Part shown: positions 22,356-33,299 of the stretch, in pieces
Layout of the letters: each line of letters begins with the position of its first letter
Numbering within the stretch: position 1 is the first letter of the stretch
Program-made: the position numbers and the translations under genes
Source of the DNA: Panicum virgatum
Taxonomy: Eukaryota; Streptophyta; Magnoliopsida; Poales; Poaceae
Direction of reading: 5' to 3'
DNA length: 64,000 nucleotides
NCBI RefSeq assembly: GCF_016808335.1
Contig: NC_053146.1
Span: 37,754,470 to 37,818,469 of the forward strand
Notes under the pieces: model-generated
What the model was told of the DNA's origin: nothing
The model's database searches: none
Seen by the model: only the letters and a program-made list of their open reading frames with translations

Positions 22356-22631
22356 CTTAAAAGGTTTTTTGTTTGCCCCTGGGTGAACCTCGATTTCTGC
22401 CCCTTCGAGCTGAGCTTTTTGAGGCCGCTCTCCAACACAAATTGAGCAGTAGCTGCATCCTTTTCGGAAAGCACTTTCAGCGGGGGTATCAATTGCTTGG
22501 AATGTTGTCCGAGCTAGGGAACTTGGTTGCGCTGACGGTTACTTGGCTTCTCCCAGGACTTTGTGATCTGGCGGTCGTAGTCCGATAGGGGTGCCCTGTA
22601 CTTCGGTTGGAGTAAAGATCTGAAGTATTTC

Positions 22632-24249
22632 TTATCTGCCTCTGGCCATTGATGCACCGGTGGAGGCTTTTTTTGGCGCGAAATGATCTTTGACCTGCTT
22701 GCGCACACTTTCCTCCAATTCCTCCTGTGTCATTTTGTATTCTAACTTCGGTGGTGGAGGCTTTTCTTTCTTCTTCTTGGGGGTGTTCCTCTTCTTAGGA
22801 GGCGGCGCGGCCTTTGTGCTCTTCCTCTCCTTCGGAGGCGGTGACGGTGGGACCCAATCCTTCGCGCTCGCCTTCTTCGCCTTCAGAGGCAGTGACGGTG
22901 GGACCCAAGGCCCTGAGCTGGCACTTGTGTCCCTTGCATCATCGGGAGTCAGACTGGGACTCTTTTCTGCTGCCAGTGCTGATCTTGGAGCCGGACTTGG
23001 ACTCCTTTGCGGTGCTGGTGGTGATCTCGGAGCTGGAGTGGGACTCCTTTTTGGTGCCAGAGTGGGAGTCCTTTCTGGAGCCGGAGTGGGACCTCTTTGG
23101 GCTGCCGGTGAATTTGCGGGCTCGGAGCCGGGAGTTGGTGTATCGGCGAAATGTAATCTAGCCAATCGTATGTACGGCTTGTTCCAACAGATCCATGTGT
23201 GCACGGCGTGTCCGAGTTCCTCTTCTCCATCACCTCCAAGGATCTCCAAGTCGAGGTCTTCCCATCCTGGCTAGACTCGATCGACCATGACCCTAGCATA
23301 TCCTTCCGGAATCGGCCTGCCATGAATTGTCCCACCTTGGACAGGCACTTCAGCAATGCCGTGCGTGAATAGTTTGATCTTTTTCCTCTGCTGATACAGA
23401 AGGTCACAGGGGGGTCCTCACAGTGATGTCATCCACCGGGTAATGTTCTGGCTCGTCTGCAACCACTATGGGTTGACCTCTGGCTAGGTGCTCCGTGGAA
23501 GCGACGCTGCTACGACGTTGCGAGCCGGGGCTGCTCTCCAAATTGGCGGCTGATCTAGCTTCTTGTTGGTGTGACTGGCTGCTAGCTGCCATTACCCCTT
23601 CAATCAAAGTTATCCTTTTTTTCGGGGCACGCATCTTATCTTCCTGTTCAGCCTTCTTCCTGGATCGGCTTCGATAGGTCTCAATGTCAGCACTGAAGCC
23701 ATGCTTCCATGGAACTACACCCATACCTCACACATGTCATGTGTGTTCTGGTGTCCCGAGAGTGTACGTCAGCTCATCTTTCTCTTTGTCCGGCTTGAAA
23801 CTGCCTTCGGACATGGCCTTTAGTGTCTCATCCAGCCTATTGGCCGCTTCTCTTATGGCGTCGCTAGTGATAAGTGAGCCATCTTCCGAGTTTAGGGAGC
23901 CTCCATGAGCATAGAAGAAATGCTTTGCTCGCTGCGGCCAGTCGAAAGTCGCCGGTATGATTCCCCTTACAGTGAGGTCGTCTTCCAATTTCTGCCATTT
24001 GGGGATCACCGTCGAATAACCTCCTTGCCCAAGATGATGAAAGTGTTTCTTTTTACTCGCATTCTTGTGGCTTGTCATATCCTTTTCTCGCTGGCCTCGG
24101 ACAGTTTGTACTGTACAAATGCATCCCAAAAAGGACGTTGCTTCTTGAAGTGTTTCTCGAAGTCTGGCATGGGGCCCTTCTTTATGTAGTCTTTGTTCAA
24201 GTTCTTCTTGAACGTCTGGAAAGAAATAGCCATCTTCTTCATGACTCAA
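22632..24249 (-). pseudogene. TnpA-like / transposase_24-type ORF of CACTA 2
   Basis: The 5' part (24249-23737) encodes KKHFHHLGQGGYSTVIPKW and GIIPATFDWPQRAKHFFYAH, the signature of the Ptta/En-Spm (transposase_24) family. The 3' part (23249-22632) is a long Pro/Ser/Lys-rich linker with repeated (A/S)P(A)P(K/R)(R/S)P units, ending in an acidic/basic helix-like region with MTQEELEESVRKQVKDHF. The linker repeats are imperfect 24-27 base units at about 22960-23110. The protein probably binds element ends. Frames do not join into one open reading frame, so it is given as a pseudogene. Confidence 0.6.
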
Positions 24250-24799
24250 TCCTTAAAGATTTCTTCTTTGTCCTCTTGGAAACTGAAATGTTGTTTGACA
24301 TCTGCCCATAGCATTTCTTTCTCTGTTTTAGGGACGATGTCGGCTTCATTATCAGTGCTTTTGGTTTTCTTCTAGAGCTTGCTGCTTAACAAGTATTCAA
24401 AGGCCGTACATCAAGATCGGCCATTAAAAAAGAGATCCCGATCACCTTCACACTGAAGTGGTTCTCCTTCTCTGAGGGGAGGGCCCAGCAAGCGCAGAGG
24501 AGGTGCAGTCACTGTGTTCCCTCATCAATGGGCGTATGCTACCATGCCGTGGGTGCCTCTGGCGTCAAATGCTTCAAATCCAACATGGGAGCATGAAGGG
24601 GTGTGGATGCAGTGCTTCCCGATGCCATACCCGCCATATTCTCTAGGGGAAAGTTTCAGGACACTGGTGCACGACAGATTGGGGCCATGCCACTCTGGTC
24701 AGAGCCAACAGGCTCCATCGGTCAGACCGGTCTCAGCAGAGGCTGGTTCAGTTTTGTTCTTTGAGGCTGGAATATCGTGCAAAGGAGAAGAAGGATGAT

Positions 24800-25168
24800 G
24801 TGCAGCCCATGCAGGTGGATTCTGGGAAAGCCATAGTTGACAACATTGTTCAGATTGGTGATGTGAATGTGGTTGTCAAAGAAACTAGAAAGAGACCGAT
24901 GGTGTTTAGCAAGTCAGTCAAGTCTGCTGCCTAGAAACCTGTTATGGCTAATGATCATGAGGCCAGCAGTAATAGCTCTACAAGCAAATATCATCAACCT
25001 AGGTGGTGCCTGCCAGGTTTGAGCCATTCTCAAAAGAGGAGATTACAGCGGCTGCGACATCGAGAGCAGCAGGAACAAGAGGCCGAGAAGCTCAGGGATG
25101 AGCAGTTCAACAAGCACAGGCCAATGGTTCCTCAAGGCAAGGAATGGCAAGCCAAACCGGCTGGTTAG
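24800..25168 (+). pseudogene. Gag C-terminal remnant of gypsy-1
   Basis: The frame reads ..QPRWCLPGLSHSQKRRLQRL.. and then Glu/Gln-rich sequence to a stop at 25168. The QPRWCxxGLxxSQKRRxQRLR segment occurs again in gypsy-2 (about 32395-32460) just before its protease, fixing its position in the polyprotein. An in-frame stop at about 24932 interrupts it upstream. Confidence 0.6.
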
Positions 25169-25195
25169 TCAGCAGGACTAGTTGAACTACCCCAG

Positions 25196-25855
25196 ATGAC
25201 CGGTCCGATCGGTGTTGATGACCGGTCTGACTGCCAGGTGCAACCTGTTAGACCGGTCGAGCCTGCAGTTAAGCAGATAGCCGAAGCATTTGTTTTGGCT
25301 TCACGTGAAGAAGTTCCAGCAGTTTCCACAGAACAAGAGGATGAGGAATTTGTGGACTATGAGGCTTCTCCTGAGCGCAGCAACATGGAGATCAATGTGG
25401 TGCATTTCTTCGAAGATTACTATGCAATTTCGGAGGAGGATGCAGCTCATTTGGATTTTGGACCATGTGAAGCTGTGTTTCAGAAGCCAAAAGAATCATA
25501 TAATCATTTGAAAGCTCTTTACATGAGGGGGCACATCAATAGAAAGCCGATTTCTCGTATGCTTGTTGATGGTGGGGCTATTGTAAATCTAATGCCCTAT
25601 TCATTGTACAAGAAGTTTGGGAGGATGGATGAGGAGCTGATCAGGACAAATATGACGGTCAACGGCGTTGGTGGAGGCGATCCTATTGGCGCTAATGGTG
25701 TGGCTTCCATAGAGTTGACCGTGGGGAGCAAGACGCTTGCTACAACTTTCTTCGTCTCCGAAGTGCAAGGTAACTTTAGCTTGATTCTTGGACGTGATTG
25801 GATTCATGCCAATCAATGTGTACCTTCTATCTTGCACCAAATTCTCATTCAGTGA
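25196..25855 (+). pseudogene. Aspartic protease region of gypsy-1
   Basis: The region opens with ACCGGT-motif-derived residues (MTGPIGVDDRSD..), then acidic sequence, then the retropepsin-like core: SRMLVDGGAIVNLMPYSLYK (the catalytic Asp is in VDGG) and a ..FSLILGRDWIHANQC.. segment near the end. This matches the protease of Tat gypsy elements. A TGA ends the frame at 25855, but homologous sequence (DEIEVVHGDTSSF) continues past it, so the stop is a lesion. The active-site Asp is retained here, unlike in gypsy-2. Confidence 0.75.
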
Positions 25856-26353
25856 ATCGGCGATGAGATTGAAGTGGTCCATGGCGATACTTCATCCTTC
25901 ATTGCAACCGCTGATTCAAATACTCTTGGTGTGCATAATGATATCAAGTGCTTATCGGGCTTAGATCTGTCCGATTACGAATTGATCAGTTGCACCAAAG
26001 AGGGATTTGTACCTGATGTTCTAAAGCTGATGGAGAATTGGCTGCATCATTTATTGTGATCAAGATGAGTTCAGCAAGCAGCTTAGGCGAGGCCGGTCAG
26101 ATCGAATATTATGATCGGTCCGACCGGTCATCTTCAGATTGGCGCGCAGAGCCGACCGGTCAGGCCGGTCAGTCCAGCTGGTCAGACCGGTCCAACGCAG
26201 ACTGGTTGCAGGAAAGGATTGAGCACTATCGGGCGCGAACGAACGATATGTGTGAGGCCATTGAAGATCTGGAAGACATAGATAAGTTAGGCGGACTGGT
26301 TTACGTTAGCTGATCCTTTTGAAAATGTAGATATTGAAAATGGTATTGTTCCT

Positions 26354-26563
26354 ATGCTAACTTTTATAAATAAAAATTTATCGGTTGAATATAAAGCCGA
26401 TTTGATTAATTTATTGAAAGAATATGTCAATTGTTTTGCATGGGAATATTCTGAAATACCTAGTTTGAGTCGTGATTTGGTTAAACATCGATTGCCAATT
26501 AAGGCTAGTTTTAGACTAAATAAACAACCTTCTAGGCGATTTAATCCTATTATATATGACTAA
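26354..26563 (+). pseudogene. Reverse transcriptase N-terminal remnant of gypsy-1
   Basis: The segment LKEYVNCFAWEYSEIPSLSR, with ..VKHRLPIKASFRLNKQPSRR.. after it, is the lead-in to the RT of Tat elements, aligning with gypsy-2 at 33409-33560. After about 26580 the sequence jumps to ACCGGTC-rich DNA and then to integrase, so the catalytic RT (YxDD) and the RNase H domains have been deleted. Confidence 0.75.
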
Positions 26564-26759
26564 ATAAAAGAAGAAATATTTCAACATTAGAAAGCCGATG
26601 CGAATTAAAGCCGAGTCACTGGTTCTGGTCAAACCGGTCCGACCGATCATAGTGACCGGTCTGACCGCCCAGACCGGTCTGATTGGTCAGGAGATCGGTC
26701 TGCCTGCTGAGGGTAGTGAGAGCAGTAGTTCAGCCAATAATTTTGGTCAAAAGGTCGAG

Positions 26760-27950
26760 GTCAAGGTGCAGGATTGGAGGGTGCCTATCATGACATATTT
26801 AAGTATGTTTTGGTTGACGATGAGCTTTATCGTCAAACCGCCGCTGATTTACTTCTCAAGTGTTTAGATGCTGATCAGGCCCGTGTTGCTATGGGAGAAG
26901 TTTATGAAGGCATTTGTGGTACACATCAATGAGCTCCTAAAATGAAGTGGTTGCTTAAGAGAGCCGGTTTTTATTGGTCAAGCATAATGACAGATTATTT
27001 TAGATATTACAAAGGGTGTGAAGAATGTCAGTGGTTTGGTGATATTCAGTTGGTGCCTACTGTGTTGTTACATCCTATTATCAAGCCATGACCGTTCCGA
27101 GGATGGGGGTTGGATTTCATTGGGCAAATTAATCTCCTTCAAAGGGGCATCGCTTCGTGTTAGTTGCTACAGATTATTTTACTAAGTGAACCGAAGCGGT
27201 TCCTTTGAAGAATATGACACATAGAGAGGTAATTGAGTTTATTACAGAGCATATTATTCATAGATTCGGTATTTCTCAAACTTTGACAACTGATCAAGGG
27301 TCATCATTTATTTCAAAGGAGGTATGCGAATTTGCTGAATCCTACAAGATTAAAATACTCAATTCATCTCCATATTATGCTCAGACCAATGGCCAGGCCG
27401 AGTTTAGCAACAAGATGTTGATAGAGCTCATCAAGAAGAAAATATAAGAGAATCTTAGAAGGTGGCATGAGGTTTTATCCAAAACTTTGTGGGCTCATTG
27501 TATATCTAGACACGGTGCTACTAAAGTTACTCCTTTTGAGCTTATATATGGTCAAGAGGCTGTTTTGCCCGTTGAGGTGAATCTGGACGCTTATAGATTG
27601 GCTAAATAAAATGATCTTTCTGCTGTTGATTACCATGACTTGATGATGGATAACATTGATGAGGTGAGCGACAAACGGTTACATGCTTTGAGGGAAATTG
27701 AGAAGGATAAGCTTCGGGTGGCTAGAGGTTACAACAAGAAGGTAAGAGCTAAATCTTTTCAGGTTGGTGAGCTGGTTTAGAAGACAATTCTACCTCTTGG
27801 GACAAAGAGCAATAAGTTTGGCAAGTGGTCGCCAAGTTGGGAAGGGCCGTAAAAGATTGTCAAGGTTATCTTCGGGAATTCATACATGGTGGAGACGCTT
27901 CAAGGAGGACGTCTACCAAGGGCGTTGAACGGAAGATACTTGAAGAAATA
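26760..27950 (+). pseudogene. Integrase remnant of gypsy-1
   Basis: An H2C2 zinc-binding segment (GEVYEGICGTH.., YYKGCEECQWFGD) at about 26895-27045 is followed by the core (HRFGISQTLTTDQGSSFIS, and SSPYYAQTNGQAEFSNK at about 27370-27415, giving the second Asp and the Glu) and a C-terminal ..KFGKWSPSWEGP.. segment. At least five in-frame stops (near 26931, 27447, 27608, 27779 and 27852) make it non-functional. Confidence 0.8.
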
Positions 27951-28120
27951 GTACCCTAGTGTTTGGCAAGACGCTTGAAGACAAAGATGGTCGATATTTG
28001 GATATCGTTCTTAGCATTATTTTTAGGGCCCGTGCTTGTTTTGTAATTCTGTATCTTTAGGGCATGTTCTGGTACTAGATTTTTAACTTGCAAAGCTCAC
28101 CAAAAAGGCAGGGGGGCATA

Positions 28121-28348
28121 TACTGGCAGCCAAAATTGGCAAATACCGAGGCCGACCGGTCTGACCGGTCCGACCAGTCTAGGCCTGTTTAGTCCGAATC
28201 GGTTAAGATTTGTAATTTAGAGTGCTTTTATAACCCGATTTGGAAGGGGTACGACCTCCCCGGCCTATAAATATAAAGGTCACGACCGATTAAGGGTTTT
28301 TTAACCACAATGGACTCAATACATTCTACTTTACTCCTTTTTCCAAAC
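28121..28348 (+). repeat. Gypsy-1 3' LTR, left part
   Basis: It begins TACTGGCAGCC just after a purine tract; the expected TG start appears changed to TA. It holds ACCGGTCTGACCGGTCC at about 28155 and a promoter-like CCTATAAATATAAAGG at about 28262. It breaks at CAAAC (28344-28348), where gypsy-2 is inserted. Confidence 0.7.
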
Positions 28349-29566
28349 TGTAGACACTGTTTTTTTGACACGTGTCAAGATAGATGATGAAGCGGAAGAA
28401 GATTATTGATCTGGACGGAGCTGGCGCGCGTGACGAGGGAATCAGCCGATTTTGCTGCTGCCGATAGGCCAAGAGGATATTCCAGTTTGGAAGGGGTCGA
28501 TGCGTATGGAAGTAAGCCGATGGTGCCGTTATCGATGGGCAGAGGAGGTTGCCGATTTGGAAGGAGATAGCGTATCTAATACAGGGATCGACAGGTGATA
28601 TTGTTGTTGACAGGGATTCTGTTGACCGGTGGAATAGCCAGATTTGTTCAGATTCCGGTGGAGTCCTGGTTCAGTTTATTTTATCTTTAAATTAGAAAAT
28701 CTTTTTTTTTCCGTCAAGTCTTGTATCTGCCGTGATCGGCCAGGAGTTGTCTAGCTTAGGCTATAAATAGAGACCTTGCGAGGTCTGGAAAAACTGATAC
28801 ACATCCAATACAACAACCCTTTACAATTCCTTGCAATTTACATTTCTTGTCGGCGACTTTGCTATTTTCCTTTTCTGCGAGTTTTTTCGAGTTGATCAAG
28901 GACGCCTCACATTCGAGCGACTTGATCTGCTGGTGAGTAAATCTGAGCTTTAGCTTCCGGGCGCATCGCTGTTGCTTTGTTCAGATCTATTCAAAAGTTA
29001 TCAAATTCATCTAGGCTTTGATCTCTGGCGCATCGCTGTTTTCTCGTCTAGATTTATTCACAATTTATCGATATTTGCTAGAGTTATAGGTTTTTCCTAT
29101 CATTTTAGCTTTTATCAGATCTATCTGTCTTGAAACACAAGTAATCAGCTGTGAAATCTCGTAATATTGTCAAAATATTATAGAGCCGATTCAGATCTGT
29201 TTCAAGTGTTATCGAGTAGCATTATTTAAGTTACACATTCGTAGCTTTTATACTATTACGCACGTGCAATCGGCTGTCCAGACTGATTTGTCATTTTCTG
29301 TATCGGCAAGATCCGTCGATATTCTTTTGCATCATCTTACGCCTGTGCTGATCGATTTAATTTATTCTTGTTGTTTTCTATATCGGAAAAGCCTGCCATT
29401 ACGCTCTGCGAGAGATATTTGGAATCCCAGCCGATATGCTCTCAGATCTAACGTTTGCCGACTCCTTGTCAATTTACAGGTCAAATTGACTGGCACACCT
29501 GGTTTATATTCTGACGCTTGGCAAACGGTGCCTTCAGATTCTAGTGTGTTGATTTTTGGGTCAACA
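28349..29566 (+). repeat. Gypsy-2 5' LTR (1218 bp)
   Basis: It starts TGTAGACAC and ends GGGTCAACA; the ancestral ends TGTTGAC/GTCAACA are inverted. It is longer than the 3' LTR because about 440 bp (roughly 28845-29285) present here are deleted there, between short ATTTGTC/ATTT-like matches. It contains the TATA box. Confidence 0.92.
28762..28768 (+). promoter_or_regulatory. TATA box of gypsy-2 5' LTR
   Basis: TATAAAT in GGCTATAAATAGAGACC; the same sequence sits at 38373-38379 in the 3' LTR. An imperfect hairpin, GACCTTGCGAGGTC, follows directly downstream in both. Confidence 0.75.
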
Positions 29567-29606
29567 CATCTTTTGGCACGCTCGGTGGGACAGAAGAAAT
29601 TTCAAT

Positions 29607-30308
29607 ATGACTAAACCCACAGACGGTTCCAGCGTCAGCGAGGAAAATTATGTCCCCGTTGAGGAAGATAAGCTCAAGGATGAACAGAAAACCGAGCTAG
29701 CAAAAATTCTGGAAGCATACAAGCGTGAATGCCTCAAGTCCTTCAGCTCTACTAGGAGTGGAGAGGTGGTCAAAAAGTTTAATTTCCCTACTCTCCAGCC
29801 CCTAACTAAGACCCGACGTGAGAACAAGATGTTGGGCATGGTGCATCAAGCCGTGGGACAAGCATTTGTTAACCATGCACCAGCGATGACTCATACTATG
29901 CACAACACGGTGATCAAGACATTGGGAGAAGGTGCGTTCCAAGGCTACATAGGGCCATGTTACATGCAGCCCGGTCAGATGAACTTTGCTCCTATGGGAT
30001 CAACTGCAGCAACAGATCCGTCGGCTTCAGGTAGCCGACCGGAGGGAAATACTGGTCCCATGGTCTCGCAACCGGCTAGTACAACCCCACCACCTCAAGC
30101 AGACCCTGTTCTCAGGACCTATCCATTAATCACGACTTCAGTACAAGGAGGATCGCCAACAGAATTCCCAATTGGATGGGATCCAGTAATTGGATTTGGC
30201 ATGCCCCCACAATTCTTTACCTCATCGGGTACGAGGCAAGTCAATCCATCGGCTTCCGCACCGACATCCTTTCAGCAAAACACATCGGCTTCTCAGCCGA
30301 TGGTGTAG
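29607..30308 (+). pseudogene. Gypsy-2 gag N-terminal region
   Basis: The start is chosen at MTKPTDGSS (29607), the first Met after the primer-site region. The frame contains a KLKDEQKTELAKILEAYKRE helix and then a low-complexity Pro/Ser/Thr/Gln region with repeated SA(S)xP and TP units coded by GCCGAT/ATCGGC-bearing DNA. It ends with TAG at 30308, while homologous spacer sequence continues, so the stop is a lesion. It precedes the capsid-like domain at 30881. Confidence 0.7.
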
Positions 30309-30880
30309 AATACGTCGGCACCCTAGCCGGCAGGACAAAATACAGTGTTGGTTTCACAGCTGACACCTCAGCAGCAAAGCACCACGTCTGTGCATCCTAT
30401 TACTCCAACAGAAATCTTGGTCTCAAGATTGCCTCATCAAGGTGGAGTTAATTGGGTGTTTCACGATCCTATGACTGGAGGAGTATGACATGTCAATGTA
30501 CCGTACGTTCATCTTGTGGCTCAGTGGTCAGTCAACCAATCGACATCACAGCCGATTGCCACGTCTGGGATGGTGCTTTACCAACAACCGTGTAGTCAGA
30601 TTGCTCAGCATGCACCACAGATGGCATCGGCCAATCAGCCGACGGCTCCAAGTCCGACACAGATAGCATCGGCTGCACACCCGATGGCTCCGGCGTCACC
30701 CCAACCAGTACAAGTTCCCAGCCAACAAACGTTGATTGCTAATCAGCAGATTGATTAGTCTGCCAAGATAGCAGAGGTGATTAGAGAGCAGTTTGGTTTG
30801 AGGCCGAAGCAACAATCTTTCAATGCAGGACTCCATATCAGCCTGTTTATGATCAGCTTCCCTTCCCACACAAGTATAAG
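30309..30880 (+). repeat. Gag spacer amplified for ATCGGC/GCCGAT motifs
   Basis: Between the gag N-terminus and the capsid domain the DNA is built from imperfect units containing ATCGGC..GCCGA(T/C) (e.g. 30288-30300, 30629-30643, 30668-30686), encoding Pro/Ser/Gln/Thr-rich sequence with several stops. The preceding 30003-30300 has the same character. Confidence 0.6.
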
Positions 30881-31489
30881 GTGCCTGATTTCACAAAGTT
30901 TTCGGGACAAGGAGATGTTTCCACAGTCGAGCACGTTAATAGATTCATAATGCAGTGTGGAGAAGTGACAAATCAGGATGCGATCAGAGTCCGATTGTTC
31001 TCCATGTCTCTGTCAGGATCGGCGTTCGCATGGTTTACCACACTCCTAGCTAACTCCATCCTATATTGGACCGATCTAGAGAAACAGTTCCATCAATTCT
31101 TCTATTCTGGTGTCTCTGAGATGAAATTGACAGATTTGACCAGTCTGAGGCAGAGGAATGATGAATCAGTATCTGCATTTATACAAAGGTTCAGGGACAT
31201 CAAGGATCGGTGCTACAATTTGGTATTGTCTGATCAGCAGCTAGCCGATGTCGCGTTCCAGGGACTCTTGCCACACATTAAAGAAAAATATGCTTCGCAA
31301 GAGTTTGACAGTATTAGCCAGATGGTGCATCGGATGACAGGGGAGGTTCGACCTTATGAGCAGAAAAGAAATAACTTTAAGAAGAAAGTTAATTTTATTG
31401 AATCGGCCGATAGCCCTGATTCTGATGAAGAAGAAGAGTTGGTCGCATCGGCAGAATGGGTCCAGGGCAACAAAAAGCCAGCATCGTGA
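30881..31489 (+). pseudogene. Gypsy-2 gag capsid domain (Retrotrans_gag)
   Basis: Recognisable Retrotrans_gag family core: PDFTKFSGQGDVSTVEHVNR at the start, LFSMSLSGSAFAWFTTL in the middle, QFHQFFYS.. and SLRQRNDESVSAFIQRFRDI, ending with FQGLLPHIKEKY. The tail is acidic (SPDSDEEEELV) before a TGA at 31489. This domain forms the capsid-like shell in the family. It is open over about 200 codons but is only part of a polyprotein. Confidence 0.85.
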
Positions 31490-32620
31490 CCGTTTGGGAA
31501 GAAGGAGCCTAAAAGCTTTGGGTTCGATTTCACAAAGGCCGACAAGATATTCGATCTACTGTTGTCAGAGGGATTGATCAAACTGAAACCATACCACAAG
31601 ATCCCCTCAAACAAAGAGCTCAAAAACATGAGATACTCCAAATGGCATAATTTGACCACTCATGATACAAATGAATGCAAGGTTTTCCGCCAGCAGATAC
31701 AGTTGGCGTTTGAGCAGGGAGGCTTAAATTCGAGGCCCCCAAGAAGATGATGAAAATTGATCAGCACCCATTCTCTGCGAATATGGTGGATATGAGCAAA
31801 GAAAAGAATCTGCCATAGACCAAAGTCTTGACGTCACAATCGGCTAAGAAATCTAGAACTGTTGATCCCAAGGCATAGATAACAGCCGATGAAGTCAAAG
31901 GGAAAGAGCCGCAAGAAGAAGCCGAGTGCTCTACAGTGCCACGAAGAAGGGTTACATCTCAAACATTGTTAAACAAATTCCAGCGTGATCACGAAAAGCA
32001 GCCACAAAGAGAAGAAGAGACACGCCATAAGGAAGAACATTGGAGATATCCTTTCTTCATATATTGCTGGGAAGAAGGCTTGACCTTGCCATCGGCAGAT
32101 GATTGCCCCGAGTGCAACAACAGATATCAAGGTGGTTGATCGTACAAGAAGCCGCATTTCAGTGATGAACCACGCGGGCCGATGATGATGGGAAGGCATG
32201 ACCATACTCCTGTACATGATTGGCTAGGGGGCAAAGTTTTTGTACATGATCGGCTGGGGGCAGAGTTATGCTTCGCGATCTTTCTGGAGGCAGAGTACCT
32301 GCACATGATCGGTTGGAACAAATGGCCGATGACAGGGTATCTAATGATCAGCCAATGCGTAGAGATCCTGAGAGGGAGCTGTTTTTGCATCAAGCCAGTC
32401 AGCCTCGATGGTGCCCTGCAGGTTTGACAAGGTCTCAGAAGAGGCGTGTTCAGAGACTGCGCCAACCGAAAATAATAGAAGAAGAGCAAAAGCAAGCTCT
32501 TGACAAGAAATGAGTTAAATCACAAGTCTGGAGCGTTAAGCCAAGAGCCGATGACGAACAAGATCCTGACTCATCGGCTGCACCTGTTTTAACATGGTCT
32601 TCATGATGCCAAGGGAGTTT
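31490..32620 (+). pseudogene. Gypsy-2 gag C-terminal / linker region, broken
   Basis: Fragments in several frames: KLKPYHKIPSNKELKNMRYS with KWHNLTTHDTNECKVFRQQI (about 31574-31710), a zinc-ligand-like segment ..ADDCPECNNRY.. (about 32095-32130), and QPRWCPAGLTRSQKRRVQRL (about 32396-32455). They appear in the order usual for Tat gag-pol linkers but are split by stops and frameshifts. Repeats of ..CATGATCGGCTGGGGG.. type run at 32200-32320. Confidence 0.65.
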
Positions 32621-32689
32621 ATGCCACCATCTGATATTGATGAGGATCCAGAGTTAGAAGAAGCAATGGCCCAATTGGCTTTAGAACCA

Positions 32690-33265
32690 GTACCGGTCAC
32701 ATTCGAGAAGCCGGAGGATAACAAGCGCTAGCATCTTAAGGCTCTGTTCCTTAAGGGGTTTGTTGACGGCAAGCCAGTTACAAAGATGCTGGTAGGTGTA
32801 GGTGCGACAGTGAACATAATGTCATACGTGATGCTACGCAAGCTTGGAAAGAGCAGTGATGATTTGACAAAGACAGATATGATGCTCAAGGACTTCGAAG
32901 GAGTTGTGTCCCCTACATTGGAGGCATTATGCGTTGACTTGACGATAGGCAGTAAGACCCTTCCTACTACTTTCTTTGTTATTAATGGAAAGGGTTCATA
33001 CAGTTTACTATTGGGACGGGATTGGATTCATGCCAATTGCTGCATTCCGTCTATCACGCATCAATGCCTCATACAATGGATTGATGATACTGTTGAGGTG
33101 GTGTCTGCCGATTCATCCTTTAGCATAGCATCGGCTGGAGGCCACACATGGAGCTATGAAAGAGTAAGCTGTTTCTCTGGCCAAGTCGGGGAAAAGGATT
33201 TTTTGAAAGTGGCTGATTATGAGTTGACACCGATCCAAGCAGTCGGTTCTTTAGATGAGTCCTAA
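32690..33265 (+). pseudogene. Gypsy-2 aspartic protease region with catalytic Asp lost
   Basis: The retropepsin-like core aligns with gypsy-1: ..KMLVGVGATVNIMSYVMLRK.. here against MLVDGGAIVNLMPYSLYKK there. The catalytic Asp codon is GGT (Gly) instead of GAT, so the enzyme would be dead. The later ..YSLLLGRDWIHANCC.. segment is intact. The frame stops at 33265, where sequence homologous to the linker before RT begins. Confidence 0.8.
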
Positions 33266-33299
33266 AGCATGAGTTCCTAGAAGATGAAGGTAAACTGGG

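Larger units (their letters stand above)
20648..24430 (-). mobile_element. CACTA element 2, right end missing
   Basis: The left terminus is a slightly altered CATACTACTAGAAAAAC at about 20648, followed by subterminal inverted ACCGG repeats (20680-20830, e.g. ACCGGTCGGTGATACCGACC). Minus-strand coding remains typical of grass CACTA elements follow: an Ulp1-like protease and a TnpA/transposase_24-like ORF. No matching right terminus is found before gypsy-1 sequence starts at about 24480, so the right end is truncated or joined to gypsy-1. No TSD can be tested. Confidence 0.75.
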
